Below are positions 44,142-53,294 of a DNA stretch of 64,000 nucleotides, in pieces. The stretch spans positions 1-64,000 of the forward strand of contig NZ_SMAI01000005.1 in assembly GCF_004346185.1 (NCBI RefSeq), given 5' to 3'. The DNA is from Aquabacter spiritensis. GTDB lineage: Bacteria > Pseudomonadota > Alphaproteobacteria > Rhizobiales > Xanthobacteraceae. How positions within the stretch are numbered: the first letter of the stretch is position 1; every line of letters begins with the position of its first letter. The translations under genes and the position numbers were made by a program. Under the pieces are notes generated by a model that saw only the letters and a program-made list of their open reading frames with translations, did not search any database and was not told the DNA's origin.

Positions 44142-45533
44142 ATGGATTCGGCGCACGACGTGCTGGTGATCGGCGGGGGCAATGCCGCTTTGTGCGCGGC
44201 GATCAGCGCGCGCCGCGCCGGCGCCTCGGTCAAGGTGCTGGAGGCCGCGCCGCGTTTCTATCGCGGCGGCAATACCCGCCACACCCGCAACATGCGCTGC
44301 GCCCACGACACCGCGACCGACACCCTGACCGGGCCCTATACCGAGGATGAATTCTGGGACGATCTGAAGCGCGTCACCCAGGGCCATACCGACGAGGAAC
44401 TGGCGCGCTTCATGATCGCCAAGTCCAAGGACATGCTGCCCTGGATCAGCGCGCAGGGGGTGCGCTTCCAGCCCTCGCTCGGCGGCACGCTGAGCCTCGG
44501 GCGGACCAATTCCTTCTTCCTCGGCGGCGGCCGCGCCATGCTGAACGCGCTGTACCAGACCGCCGAGGGGCTGGGCGTCGAGGTGGAATACGACGCCGAA
44601 GTGGTGGCGCTGGAGATCGAGGACGGGATGTTCCTGTCCGCAACCGTGAAGCGCCAGAGCGGCCTCGAGACGGTGCGCGCCGGCGCCCTGGTCGCCGCGG
44701 CCGGCGGCTTCGAGGCCAATATCGCGTGGCTGAAGGAATATTGGGGGCCGCCGGCGGAGAATTTCCTGATCCGCGGCACGCCCTATAATCGCGGCACGAT
44801 GCTGCGCATGCTGCTCGACAAGGGGGTGCAGGAGATCGGCGATCCCACCCAATGCCACGCCGTCGCGATCGACGCGCGCGCGCCGAAATTCGACGGCGGC
44901 ATCATCACCCGGCTGGACTGCGTCGTGTTCGGCATCGTGGTGAACCGCGACGCCGAACGCTTCTATGACGAGGGCGAGGATTTCTGGCCCAAGCGCTATG
45001 CGATCTGGGGCCGGCTCGTCGCCCACCAGCCCGACCAGATCGCCTATATCGTGTTCGACGCGAAGTCGCTGACCTCCTTCATGCCCTCGCTCTACCCGCC
45101 GATCAGCGCGTCGACGCTGGAGGAACTGGCGGGCAAGCTGGAGCTCGATCGTGCGAAATTCTGCGCGACCGTGGCCGGCTTCAACGCCGCGATCGTCCCC
45201 GGCGGCAGCTTCGACCATACCGTGCTCGACGATTGCCGGACGCAGGGGCTGACGCCGCCCAAGACCCATTGGGCGCGCCCGGTCGATACCCCGCCTTTTT
45301 ATGCCTATCCGGTGCGCCCCGGCATCACCTTCACCTATCTCGGCGTGCGGGTGAATCAGGAGGCCCGCATGATCATGACCGACGGCCGCCCCGCCGCGAA
45401 CATGTTCGCGGCCGGCGAGATCATGGCCGGCAACGTGCTCGGCCGCGGCTATGCCGCCGGCATCGGCATGACCATCGGCAGCGTCTTCGGCAAGACCGCC
45501 GGCGAGGGGGCCTCGCGCCGTGCGCGGAACTGA
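44142..45533 (+). CDS. tcuA: FAD-dependent tricarballylate dehydrogenase
   Basis: Oxidises tricarballylate to cis-aconitate in Salmonella-type systems. The 463-residue flavoprotein has the FAD-binding start DVLVIGGGNAALCAAISARR, AAPRFYRGGNTRHTRNMR, and the C-terminal GRGYAAGIGMTIGSVFG typical of the fumarate reductase/TcuA group. ATG 44142 follows GAGGATGGCGGG. It is paired with tcuB (Fe-S partner) across a GntR gene. A tricarballylate-like tricarboxylate is the expected substrate; a related acid is possible. Confidence 0.88.
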   Translation: MDSAHDVLVIGGGNAALCAAISARRAGASVKVLEAAPRFYRGGNTRHTRNMRCAHDTATDTLTGPYTEDEFWDDLKRVTQGHTDEELARFMIAKSKDMLPWISAQGVRFQPSLGGTLSLGRTNSFFLGGGRAMLNALYQTAEGLGVEVEYDAEVVALEIEDGMFLSATVKRQSGLETVRAGALVAAAGGFEANIAWLKEYWGPPAENFLIRGTPYNRGTMLRMLLDKGVQEIGDPTQCHAVAIDARAPKFDGGIITRLDCVVFGIVVNRDAERFYDEGEDFWPKRYAIWGRLVAHQPDQIAYIVFDAKSLTSFMPSLYPPISASTLEELAGKLELDRAKFCATVAGFNAAIVPGGSFDHTVLDDCRTQGLTPPKTHWARPVDTPPFYAYPVRPGITFTYLGVRVNQEARMIMTDGRPAANMFAAGEIMAGNVLGRGYAAGIGMTIGSVFGKTAGEGASRRARN

Positions 45534-45567
45534 GCCCGCGTCCCGGCGCGTCCCGCGGCGCGGCGCC

Positions 45568-46263
45568 TCAGCCGGCGCGCTGCATCAGGTCCAGCCGCGC
45601 CTCCTGGGCGCGGCGGATATGGGCGCGCGCGGCCTGCTCGGCGGCGTCGGGATCGCGCTGCGCGATGCCGGCGAGGATGGCGGCGTGCTCCGCCACCGCG
45701 AGCCGGCCGCGCTCGGGCAGCTCGAACGTGGTGCCGGGAAGCAGCGCCAGGGCATCGCCCAGATCCTCCAGCATCCGCACGAGATAGCGGTTGTGGGCGG
45801 CGTCCTGGATCGCGGCGTGGAACTGCCGGTTGAGCGCGGCGAGCCGCGCCGGATCGCCCACCGCCTCGGCGAAGGCGCCGGAGAGCTGGGTCAGGCTGGC
45901 GATCTCGCTCGGCGCGGCATGCTGGGCGGCGAAGCGCGCCGCCGAGCCTTCCAGCACCTCGCGCATGGCATAGAGTTCGAGGGTCTGCGGCCGGGCGATG
46001 GTGGCCACCACGAGACCGGCGGCGGTGACCTCCAGCAGCCCGCGCGCCTGGAGCCGGGACAGCGCCTCGCGCACCGGGGTCCGGCTGACGCCGAGCGCCC
46101 GCGCGACGGTCTCCTCGCGCACCCGCTCGCCGCGCCGCCAGGTGCCGAGGCGGATGCCGTCGCGCAGCGTCTCATACACCCATTGGGCGCGCGACACGCC
46201 GGTATCGGGGGGCATCGGCCGGGCCGTGTCCTGCCCCGCACTCGGGGTCCGCTCGTCGGTCAC
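45568..46263 (-). CDS. GntR family regulator, FCD domain (tcu control)
   Basis: A 231-residue FadR-type regulator: winged helix (WVYETLRDGIRLGTWRRGE, TVARALGVSRTPVREALSRL) and FCD domain with NRQFHAAIQDAAHNRYL and EHAAILAGIA. GTG 46263 is the start, preceded by a GGAGA. It sits between tcuA and tcuB, convergent with the first and divergent from the second. In Salmonella tcu is controlled by a LysR protein, so a GntR regulator here is a different wiring. Confidence 0.9.
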   Translation of the reverse strand: MTDERTPSAGQDTARPMPPDTGVSRAQWVYETLRDGIRLGTWRRGERVREETVARALGVSRTPVREALSRLQARGLLEVTAAGLVVATIARPQTLELYAMREVLEGSAARFAAQHAAPSEIASLTQLSGAFAEAVGDPARLAALNRQFHAAIQDAAHNRYLVRMLEDLGDALALLPGTTFELPERGRLAVAEHAAILAGIAQRDPDAAEQAARAHIRRAQEARLDLMQRAG

Positions 46264-46304
46264 CGGGCATCTCCGCGCATCGTCGAAAGCCGCATACGAT
46301 TGTC

Positions 46305-46318
46305 TGCAGGCGCATGCA
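46305..46318. promoter_or_regulatory. 14-bp operator-like site before tcuB
   Basis: On the minus strand TGCATGCGCCTGCA, 12 of 14 identical to the site before tcuA. It lies 32 bp upstream of the tcuB start and 42 bp from the GntR start, so it could give autoregulation and control of tcuB together. Confidence 0.5.
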
Positions 46319-46349
46319 ACACGCCCCGCATCGAAAGGGAAGTCTAGAC

Positions 46350-47501
46350 ATGTCCGCCCATTCCGAGGCGCTGCGCGAAGCCGAGCGCCTGATGACCGTC
46401 TGCAATTCCTGCCGCTATTGCGAGGGCCTGTGCGCGGTCTTCCCGGCGATGGAGATGCGCCGCGCGTTTTCCGCCGGCGATCTCAACTATCTCGCCAATC
46501 TCTGCCATTCCTGCGGCGCCTGCTATTATGACTGCCAGTTCTCGCCGCCGCACGAATTCGACGTCAACGTGCCCCGCACCTTGGCGATCGTGCGCAATGA
46601 CAGCTATGCGGACTATGCCTGGCCGCGGGCACTCTCGGGAACCTTCAAGCGCAACGGCCTCGCGGTGAGCCTGATCGCCGTGCTCTCGGTCGTCGCCTTC
46701 CTGTTCGCCTTCATGGCGCTGTCCGACCCAAGCGTGATGTTCGCCCGCCAGGTCGGCGAGGGCGCCTTCTACCGGATCATGCCGCACGACGCGATGGTGG
46801 CGCTGTTCGGCGGTGTCTTTCTCTATTCCTGTCTCGCGCTGTTCATGGGGCTGCGCGCCTTCTGGCGCGACATGGCGGCCGGCCCGCCGCCGGCCTTCGA
46901 CCTCGCCTCGCTCTGGCAGGCGATGAAGGATGCCGGCCGGCTGCGCTATCTCGACGGCGGCGGCGTCGGCTGCATGAATGCGGACGAACGGCCGCGCGAC
47001 ACCCGCCGGCTCTATCACCACATGACCTTTTACGGCTTCGGCCTGTGCTTCGCGGCGACCTCGGTGGCGACGCTCTATGCCTATCTTCTCGGCCGCGCCG
47101 CGCCTTATCCCTGGTGGGATCTGCCGGTGGTGCTCGGCACGCTCGGCGGGATCGGGCTGCTGATCGGCCCGGCCGGATTGCTGCTCGCCAAGTCGAAGCG
47201 CGACCCGGTCCTGATGGACGGCACCCGCACCGGCATGGATGCGGCCTTTCTCGCCATGCTGTTCTTCACCGCCCTGACCGGGCTCGCGCTGCTGGTCCTG
47301 CGGGCGACGCCGGCGATGGGCACCCTGCTGGCGGTGCATCTCGGCTTCGTCTTCGGCTTCTTCCTGACCATGCCCTACGGCAAGTTCGTGCACGGCCTCT
47401 ACCGGTATGCCGCGCTGGTGCGCTACGCGATGGAACGGCGCGCGGAAGAGGCGGCGGCGGAAGCGGCCGCCGCCGGAGGCGCGGCCAAAGCCGCGGCCTG
47501 A
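46350..47501 (+). CDS. tcuB: tricarballylate utilisation 4Fe-4S protein TcuB
   Basis: A membrane-bound Fe-S protein that passes electrons from the flavoprotein TcuA to the quinone pool. The 383-residue product begins with two [4Fe-4S] motifs (CNSCRYCEGLC and CHSCGACYYDC) and continues with about six membrane segments. Length and layout match TcuB/CitB. ATG 46350 follows GAAAGGGA. It diverges from the GntR gene. Confidence 0.9.
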   Translation: MSAHSEALREAERLMTVCNSCRYCEGLCAVFPAMEMRRAFSAGDLNYLANLCHSCGACYYDCQFSPPHEFDVNVPRTLAIVRNDSYADYAWPRALSGTFKRNGLAVSLIAVLSVVAFLFAFMALSDPSVMFARQVGEGAFYRIMPHDAMVALFGGVFLYSCLALFMGLRAFWRDMAAGPPPAFDLASLWQAMKDAGRLRYLDGGGVGCMNADERPRDTRRLYHHMTFYGFGLCFAATSVATLYAYLLGRAAPYPWWDLPVVLGTLGGIGLLIGPAGLLLAKSKRDPVLMDGTRTGMDAAFLAMLFFTALTGLALLVLRATPAMGTLLAVHLGFVFGFFLTMPYGKFVHGLYRYAALVRYAMERRAEEAAAEAAAAGGAAKAAA

Positions 47502-47511
47502 GGGGCGCGGC

Positions 47512-48411
47512 CTATCCCGCCGCCCGCGCGGCCATCCCGGACTGCTGCTCGAAGGCCTTCATCGTCTCGGCCCGGATCAGCTCGAAGCACTCCCGCTTGA
47601 TCCGCACGAAGGCGTCGCTGAAATGGTCCTCGGGGGAGCGGGGGCGCGGAATGTCGACCGGGATGTCGGCGACGATTCGCCCCGGGCTCGCCCCCATCAC
47701 CACCACCCGGTCGCCGAGGAAGATCGCCTCCTCGATGTCGTGGGTGATGAACAGGACGGTGGTGCGGAACTCGGCCCAGATATTGAGGAGCGCCTCCTGC
47801 ATCATGGCGCGGGTCTGCGCATCGAGCGCGCCGAACGGCTCGTCCATCAGCAGCACGCGGGGATAATTGGCGAGCGCCCGGGCGATGCCGACGCGCTGCT
47901 GCATGCCCCCCGACAATTCCATCGGATAATTCTTCTCGAACGCGGCGAGGCCGACGAGCGAGAGAAAGGTCCGGGCGGTCTGCTCGGCCGTGCTGGAACT
48001 GCCGGTGGTCATCAGCGGCCCGAACGCGACATTGTCGAGCACGCTCTTCCAGGGGAACAAGGTCGCCTGCTGGAACACCATGCCGCGGTCGGCGCCGGGC
48101 GCGGTGATCGGCTCGCCGTCCACCATGACCCGCCCGCGGCTCGGCGGGACGAAGCCGGCGACGACATTCAGGACCGTCGACTTGCCGCAGCCGGACGGTC
48201 CGAGCACGCAGACGAATTCGCCCGGCGCGACGTCGAGCGAGAAGCGCTCGACCACGGTCCGGCGCCCCGCCCCCTCGCCATAGGCGATCGAAAGATCCTG
48301 GATGGCGAGCCGGCCCCGGTCCTGGGCCGGGGCGAGATGGGCCCGCGCCGCCATCGGCCCCGGCATCGCCGGGACCTCGAGCTTCGGGCCGCGCAGGGAC
48401 GTCCAGTTCAT
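47512..48411 (-). CDS. ABC transporter ATP-binding protein, nitrate/sulfonate/taurine type
   Basis: The ATPase of an SsuB/TauB-like importer, 299 residues. It has Walker A LGPSGCGKSTVLN, signature LSGGMQQRVGIARAL, Walker B VLLMDEPFGALD and the switch ITHDIEEA. The start overlaps the binding-protein stop by four bases (ATGA), so it is the last gene of the M20-permease-binding protein-ATPase unit. It may also serve the permease encoded near 55.2 kb, which lacks its own ATPase. Confidence 0.93.
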   Translation of the reverse strand: MNWTSLRGPKLEVPAMPGPMAARAHLAPAQDRGRLAIQDLSIAYGEGAGRRTVVERFSLDVAPGEFVCVLGPSGCGKSTVLNVVAGFVPPSRGRVMVDGEPITAPGADRGMVFQQATLFPWKSVLDNVAFGPLMTTGSSSTAEQTARTFLSLVGLAAFEKNYPMELSGGMQQRVGIARALANYPRVLLMDEPFGALDAQTRAMMQEALLNIWAEFRTTVLFITHDIEEAIFLGDRVVVMGASPGRIVADIPVDIPRPRSPEDHFSDAFVRIKRECFELIRAETMKAFEQQSGMAARAAG

Positions 48412-49427
48412 TTGCCCACCACCTTCTGGAGATAACCGGGATCGATGAAGCCGGCATAGTCCGCGAGGCTCTTCACCGCGGGCAGGCGGCCCTGGTCCTT
48501 CAGGAAGGTGGCGGTGGCGAGCATGGTGTCCGCGAACTTGCCCTTGTTCTGCGTCGTGCCGAGATAGTCGGCGGTGATCTGCTCGGCGCACGGCACGACG
48601 CGGGTTCCCTTGATCATGCGGGCCGCGTCCGCTTCCGGCAAGCTGAGTTCCTTGGCGACGAGCTTCACCGTCTCCTCGGGATTCTTCAGCCAGAAGTCGA
48701 TGCCGGCGCATTCGGCCCGCAGATAGGCCGCGACCGCGGTGGGATATTTCTTGGCGAAATCGTTCATCACCACGCCGATGTCCCAGGTCGGATAGCCGCG
48801 CTTGGCCATCTCCCCGCTGTCCAGCAGGATCTCGCCGCCGGACTTGACCATCTTGTCCAGATTGGGCTCCCACACCCAGGCGGCGTCGATGTCCTTGCGC
48901 ATCCAGGCGGCCACCGCGTCGGACGGCGATAGGTCGAGCAGCTTCACCGAATTCGGGTCGACGCCGGCCTCGCGCAAGGCGGCGATGAACAGATAATGCG
49001 TCGTGGAGCCGAACGGCGCCCCGCCCTGCTTGCCCACCAGATCCTTCATGCTCTTGATGTTCTTGTCGGTGCGCACCACCAGCGCCTCGACCGGGCCGAG
49101 CATGTTGAGCACGAAGATGCCGGTATAAGGCAGGTCGCGGGTGACGCCGATGGCGAAGGGCGGATTGCCGACGCCGCCGAAATCGATCTGGTTGGCCGCC
49201 ACCGCGCGGTTGACGTCGCCGCCGGAGCCGAACTTCACCCATTTGATCGGCACGCCGGATTCCTTCTCGTGCAGGCCGAGCGCCTTGGTCACGAGCTGGG
49301 CGTTGACGAGGTTGAGATAGCCGATCGTGATCGCGGCCGGCTTGTCCTGCGCCCCGGCGGGGGCCGCAAAGACGAGGCCCGCGGCGAGGGCGGCTAGGGT
49401 CCAGAGGGACGTTCGTTTGGTCGTCAT
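48408..49427 (-). CDS. ABC transporter substrate-binding protein, SsuA/TauA family
   Basis: A periplasmic protein of 339 residues with a signal peptide (LAALAAGLVFAAPAGAQ) and the NMT1/TauA-type body: ITIGYLNLVNAQLVTKALGL, GSGGDVNRAVAANQIDFGG, and KQGGAPFGSTTHYLF. ATG 49427 and an upstream ATG 49439 are both possible. The ligand is probably a sulfonate, nitrogen compound or similar small anion. It lies between permease and ATPase genes of the same unit. Confidence 0.9.
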   Translation of the reverse strand: MTTKRTSLWTLAALAAGLVFAAPAGAQDKPAAITIGYLNLVNAQLVTKALGLHEKESGVPIKWVKFGSGGDVNRAVAANQIDFGGVGNPPFAIGVTRDLPYTGIFVLNMLGPVEALVVRTDKNIKSMKDLVGKQGGAPFGSTTHYLFIAALREAGVDPNSVKLLDLSPSDAVAAWMRKDIDAAWVWEPNLDKMVKSGGEILLDSGEMAKRGYPTWDIGVVMNDFAKKYPTAVAAYLRAECAGIDFWLKNPEETVKLVAKELSLPEADAARMIKGTRVVPCAEQITADYLGTTQNKGKFADTMLATATFLKDQGRLPAVKSLADYAGFIDPGYLQKVVGK

Positions 49428-49486
49428 CGCGGTCTCCATCGTGGCGGGATCTGTCGGGGCGGAATCTGTCGGGGCAGAGGGGGCCA

Positions 49487-50311
49487 TCAGCGGAAGCGCC
49501 AGGGCGTGAGCGCGCGCTCGCAGCGGCGGATCGCGAAATCGAGCGCGACGCCGGTGAGCGCGAGGACGAACAGGCCCATGATGACGACGTCGCTGATCAG
49601 GAATTTGCTGGCGTCCCAGATCATCCAGCCGAGCCCCGCGGTGGCGGCGACGATCTCGGCGGCGACGAGGACGGTATAGGTGAAGCCGAGGCTGATGCGC
49701 ATGCCGGTGCAGATGCCGGGCAGGCAGGCGGGCAGGAAGACGTGGCGGAACAATTGCGCCTTGCCCGCCCCGAGGCTGCGCGCGGCCTTCACGAAGCGCG
49801 GATCGACTCCGGCCGCGGCCTGCATGGAACTGATGGTCAAAGGCGGCAAAGCGGCGAGGAACAGCAAAGCGACCTTGGACGTATCGCCGATGCCGAGCCA
49901 CATCACGATGAGGGTATAGAGCGCGAGCGGCGGCAGGGGGCGATAGAATTCGATCACCGGATCGAACACCGCCTTCACGTCGCGGCTGAGCCCCATGACG
50001 ATGCCGAGCGGGATGCCGATCGCGCAGGCGAGGACATAGCCGGTCAGCACCCGGCCGAGGCTCGCGAGCAGGTGTTCGTGGAGCAGGCTGCCCTGGTAGC
50101 CCTCGGTCGCGGTCCGCACGAAGGCGGTCCAGACCGCCGCGGGCGAAGGCAGGAACAGCGGGTTGACCAGGCCGTAATGCGTCGACAGGAGCCAGGCGAG
50201 GAAGAGGCCGGCGACGGTCAGCCCGGTCAGCGCCCGTTCGCGGCCGAGGCGCCATTTGCGGGCGCGGCGCGAAAGCGGGGCTGAGGGCTCGACCACGTCG
50301 GCGGCGCTCAT
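49487..50311 (-). CDS. ABC transporter permease, SsuC/TauC family
   Basis: An inner-membrane permease of 274 residues with about six membrane segments. The binding-protein-dependent transport motif for contact with the ATPase is visible as AARSLGAGKAQLFRHVFLPA. It starts by overlapping the M20 peptidase stop by four bases (ATGA). Its partners are the adjacent binding protein and ATPase. Confidence 0.9.
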   Translation of the reverse strand: MSAADVVEPSAPLSRRARKWRLGRERALTGLTVAGLFLAWLLSTHYGLVNPLFLPSPAAVWTAFVRTATEGYQGSLLHEHLLASLGRVLTGYVLACAIGIPLGIVMGLSRDVKAVFDPVIEFYRPLPPLALYTLIVMWLGIGDTSKVALLFLAALPPLTISSMQAAAGVDPRFVKAARSLGAGKAQLFRHVFLPACLPGICTGMRISLGFTYTVLVAAEIVAATAGLGWMIWDASKFLISDVVIMGLFVLALTGVALDFAIRRCERALTPWRFR

Positions 50312-51615
50312 GGTTCGACCCCGAGCAGGTCCATCACCGTCAAAGCGAGGATGCGCGTCGCCGCCACCGCTTTGCCGATATGGATGCTTTCGTTGATCGG
50401 CGACCAGCCGTCCTCGCCGGGTCCGAAGGTGATCGCCTTCAGCCCGCGCTCGGAGAAGCGGATCGTGTCGTTGAAGGCGTTCTTGCGGTAGAGGCGCGGC
50501 TCCTCGCCGAGCGTCTGGAGATAGGCCCGCCGCAGCGCCGCGGTCGGCTCGGCCGCGCCGTCCTGCTCGATCGTGCCATGGACGAACAGGGCGCCGGGAT
50601 AGGGCCGCGCCAGCGCCGTCAGCTCCGGATCGCGGGCCATCTCGGCGGCGAGAACGGATGCGATGTCGGCCATCACGCTCGCCTCGGTCATGCCCGGGAC
50701 GATGCCGACGACGCCGATCACCGCCCGGCACAAATCGGGGGTGAACTGCATCTCGCGCGGCACGCCGCCGGAGATCCGCAGCACGGTCGTCATGGGCGGC
50801 GTTCCGCCCGGCTCCGCGGCCGGCGCGTGGGTGAACGTCATGGCTTCGAGCGCGCCGAGCAGGCGCGCCATCTTGCCGACCGCATTGATGCCGGTGTCGG
50901 GCCGCCACAAATGGGTCTTGGTGCCGCGCGTCTCCACCTCGACCAGGAAGTTTCCGCAATTGGCCACCGCCACCGACATGCCCCAGGCCCCGTCGGGCGC
51001 GGTCCAGGCGGTAGGCTCGCAGACGATGACGTAATCGGCGGACAGCTTGTGGTCGTCCAGAAGATAGATCGAGCCGTCCGGACCGTTCTTCTCCTCGTCG
51101 GCGGTGTAGACGCATTTCAGCGTGCCGGTCAGGCGCACCCCGGCCGCCCGGATCGCCTCGACCGCGAGCAGCGTGCAGGCGAGATTGCCGCGCGTGTCGG
51201 AAGTGCCGCGGGCATAGAGCAGGTCGCCGTGCCGCGTCGGGCGGAACGGATGGCCGCCGGTCATGGTCCAGGCCGCCCAGTCGCCCGCCGGATAGGTGTC
51301 GAGATGGTCGTTGAGGATCAGCGACGGCGCCCCTTCGGCGCCCGCCAGCGCGGCGACCACATTGAGCCGGCCGGGCGTGCGCGCCGGGAGGTCGACGGCG
51401 AAGCCGAGCGCTTGCAGCTTCTCGGCGAGCAAAAGAGCGATCCCCTCCTCCTTGCCGCTCGGCATGTCCGGATCGAGCGGATTTTCCGCCTCCGGCTGTC
51501 CGGCGGGGATCAGTTCCTCGGCGAGGCCGAGCCACGCCGCCTCGGTGATGAAGGCCAGCACCTTCTGCCGGGTCGCGTCGATGGCCGCGGGGTCGATGTC
51601 TGCTGCACTCGTCAT
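50308..51615 (-). CDS. M20 family peptidase/deacylase
   Basis: A zinc-dependent amidohydrolase of 435 residues. Metal-binding signs are LNDHLDTYPAGD, YARGTSDTRGN and the glutamate pair in YTADEEKNG, followed by IVCEPTAW. Such enzymes release amino groups or acyl groups from N-acyl amino acids, carbamoyl compounds or dipeptides. It is the first gene of the ABC transporter unit, so it probably works on the imported compound. It diverges from the amidase gene across an operator-rich gap. Confidence 0.88.
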   Translation of the reverse strand: MTSAADIDPAAIDATRQKVLAFITEAAWLGLAEELIPAGQPEAENPLDPDMPSGKEEGIALLLAEKLQALGFAVDLPARTPGRLNVVAALAGAEGAPSLILNDHLDTYPAGDWAAWTMTGGHPFRPTRHGDLLYARGTSDTRGNLACTLLAVEAIRAAGVRLTGTLKCVYTADEEKNGPDGSIYLLDDHKLSADYVIVCEPTAWTAPDGAWGMSVAVANCGNFLVEVETRGTKTHLWRPDTGINAVGKMARLLGALEAMTFTHAPAAEPGGTPPMTTVLRISGGVPREMQFTPDLCRAVIGVVGIVPGMTEASVMADIASVLAAEMARDPELTALARPYPGALFVHGTIEQDGAAEPTAALRRAYLQTLGEEPRLYRKNAFNDTIRFSERGLKAITFGPGEDGWSPINESIHIGKAVAATRILALTVMDLLGVEP

Positions 51616-51701
51616 GGCGTCCTCAATTCACGCCAAGCCGATTTGCAAGCCGGATGCCAACCGGGGAAAATATGGAAATATATGAAGAAGAAAGAGAAAC
51701 A

Positions 51702-51713
51702 CCTTTGCAAAGG
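51702..51713. promoter_or_regulatory. palindrome in the M20/amidase divergent gap
   Basis: CCTTTGCAAAGG is a perfect 12-bp palindrome in an A/T-rich part of the roughly 270-bp gap. It is one of three operator-like elements there. Confidence 0.35.
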
Positions 51714-51775
51714 AATTGCATTTGAAGTCGCGGCCGATGAAAGCGCGATCAATCGGGCCGCGCGGCGCCCGCGGG

Positions 51776-51794
51776 CGGATCAAAGTTTGATCCG
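51776..51794. promoter_or_regulatory. 19-bp perfect inverted repeat in the M20/amidase divergent gap
   Basis: CGGATCAAA, G, TTTGATCCG. The arms resemble Crp/Fnr half-sites (ATCAA, TTGAT) but in the reverse order to the classical Fnr box. A Crp/Fnr regulator is encoded at 53295-54071. The position suits control of both divergent genes. Confidence 0.5.
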
Positions 51795-51810
51795 ATGTCA
51801 CGAAGCAAAA

Positions 51811-51828
51811 GCGGATATTAATTGCTTG
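51811..51828 (+). promoter_or_regulatory. GCGG-TAATTGCTT motif before the amidase gene
   Basis: GCGGATATTAATTGCTTG lies 59 bp upstream of the amidase start. It shares 14 of 17 leading bases with GCGGCAACTAATTGCTTT at 54175 before the second binding protein gene, which suggests a shared regulator. Confidence 0.4.
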
Positions 51829-51887
51829 TTTCAGGGCCGAAGATCCGCGCCGATCGCGTCCAGTGTCATCCCGCTTGGAGAAAGTCC

Positions 51888-53294
51888 GTGCACTTCGTTC
51901 CCGATTCGTTGGCGATCACCAGTCTTCGCGCCGCCTATCACGCCGGCACTGCGACGCCGGAGGCGGTGATCTCCGGGATCTACGATCGGATCGAGGCGGC
52001 CCCCCTCCAGCCGGCCTGGATCAGCGTCGTCCCGCGCGCCGCCGCGTGCGCCGCCGCCCGCGACCTCGCCGCGCGCCGCGCCGCCGGGGAGGACCTGCCG
52101 CTCTACGGCATTCCGTTCGCCGCCAAGGACAATATCGACGTCGCCGGCCTGCCGACCACGGCCGCATGCCCGGCCTTCTCCTATCTGCCCGAGACCTCCG
52201 CCCTCGCGGTCGAGCGCCTGCTCGCGGCCGGCGCGATCATGATCGGCAAGACCAATCTCGACCAGTTCGCCACCGGCCTCAGCGGCACCCGCTCGCCGTA
52301 CGGCGCCTGCGCCAGCGTGTTCAATCCGGCCTATGCCTCCGGCGGATCGAGTTCGGGCTCCGCCGTGGTGGTGGCGCAGGGCCTCGTCAGCTTCGCGCTC
52401 GGCACCGATACCGGCGGCTCCGGCCGGGTCCCCGCCGGCTTCAACAATGTGGTGGGGCTGAAGCCGACCATCGGCCGGGTCTCGACGCGCGGCCTCGTGC
52501 CGAACTGCCGGACCCTCGATTGCGTGTCGGTGTTCGCGCTGACGGTCGAAGACGCCCGCCTCGCTCTGGCGGCGATGGAGGGCTTCGACCCGGCCAATCC
52601 GTTTTCCCGCCCGATCCCCGACACCGCGGGCGAACCGCCGGCCGGCGGCTGGCGGCTCGGCGTGCCGCGGGCGCAGGACCTCGCCGGCTTTCCCGGCCTC
52701 GCCGGCGCCGATCTGTTCGCCGCCGCGTGCCGGCGCGCCGAAGCGCTGGGCTGGCGCCTCACGGAGGTCGATCTCTCGCCCTTCCTCGCGGCCGGAAAAC
52801 TGATGTTCGGCGGCGCCTGGGTCGCCGAGCGGCTCGCCGCCTTCGGCGACTTCATCGCCGCGCACCCCGACGATGTCCTGCCGGTCACGCGCGACATCGT
52901 GCTGGGCGCGCGGGGGATCAGCGCCGCCGACACCTTCAGCCAATTCTACGAACTCGCGGCGCTGAAGCGCGCGATCGCGCCGCTCTGGGACGACATCGAC
53001 GCGCTCATGGTGCCGACCGCCGGGGCGCCGTGCCGGATCGACGCGCTGCAGGCCGATCCGCTGCCGCTCAACGCCCGGTTCGGCCATTTCTCCTATTTCG
53101 TGAACCTGCTCGATCTGTGCGCCATGGCGGTGCCAAACGGTTTCCTGGCGGAGAGCGGCGTGGCGATGGGCGTGACCTTCATCGCGCCCGCCTGGGAGGA
53201 TGCCCGCTTGGCGCGGATCGGCGCCGCCCATCATGCCGCGCTCGGCCTTCCGCCCGGGCTTGCGGGCGCCGCGGCGTCGCCGGCGGCGGCCTGA
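51888..53294 (+). CDS. allophanate hydrolase-like amidase (amidase domain only)
   Basis: An amidase-signature enzyme of 468 residues, close to the N-terminal domain of allophanate hydrolase (AtzF), which splits allophanate to ammonia and CO2. The Ser-cisSer-Lys triad is visible in IPFAAKDNIDVAG, ASGGSSSGSAV and LGTDTGGSGRVPAG. The C-terminal domain that full AtzF proteins carry is absent. GTG 51888 follows GGAGAA. It diverges from the M20/ABC unit, which suggests joint use of a ureido, carbamoyl or amide compound. Confidence 0.85.
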   Translation: MHFVPDSLAITSLRAAYHAGTATPEAVISGIYDRIEAAPLQPAWISVVPRAAACAAARDLAARRAAGEDLPLYGIPFAAKDNIDVAGLPTTAACPAFSYLPETSALAVERLLAAGAIMIGKTNLDQFATGLSGTRSPYGACASVFNPAYASGGSSSGSAVVVAQGLVSFALGTDTGGSGRVPAGFNNVVGLKPTIGRVSTRGLVPNCRTLDCVSVFALTVEDARLALAAMEGFDPANPFSRPIPDTAGEPPAGGWRLGVPRAQDLAGFPGLAGADLFAAACRRAEALGWRLTEVDLSPFLAAGKLMFGGAWVAERLAAFGDFIAAHPDDVLPVTRDIVLGARGISAADTFSQFYELAALKRAIAPLWDDIDALMVPTAGAPCRIDALQADPLPLNARFGHFSYFVNLLDLCAMAVPNGFLAESGVAMGVTFIAPAWEDARLARIGAAHHAALGLPPGLAGAAASPAAA

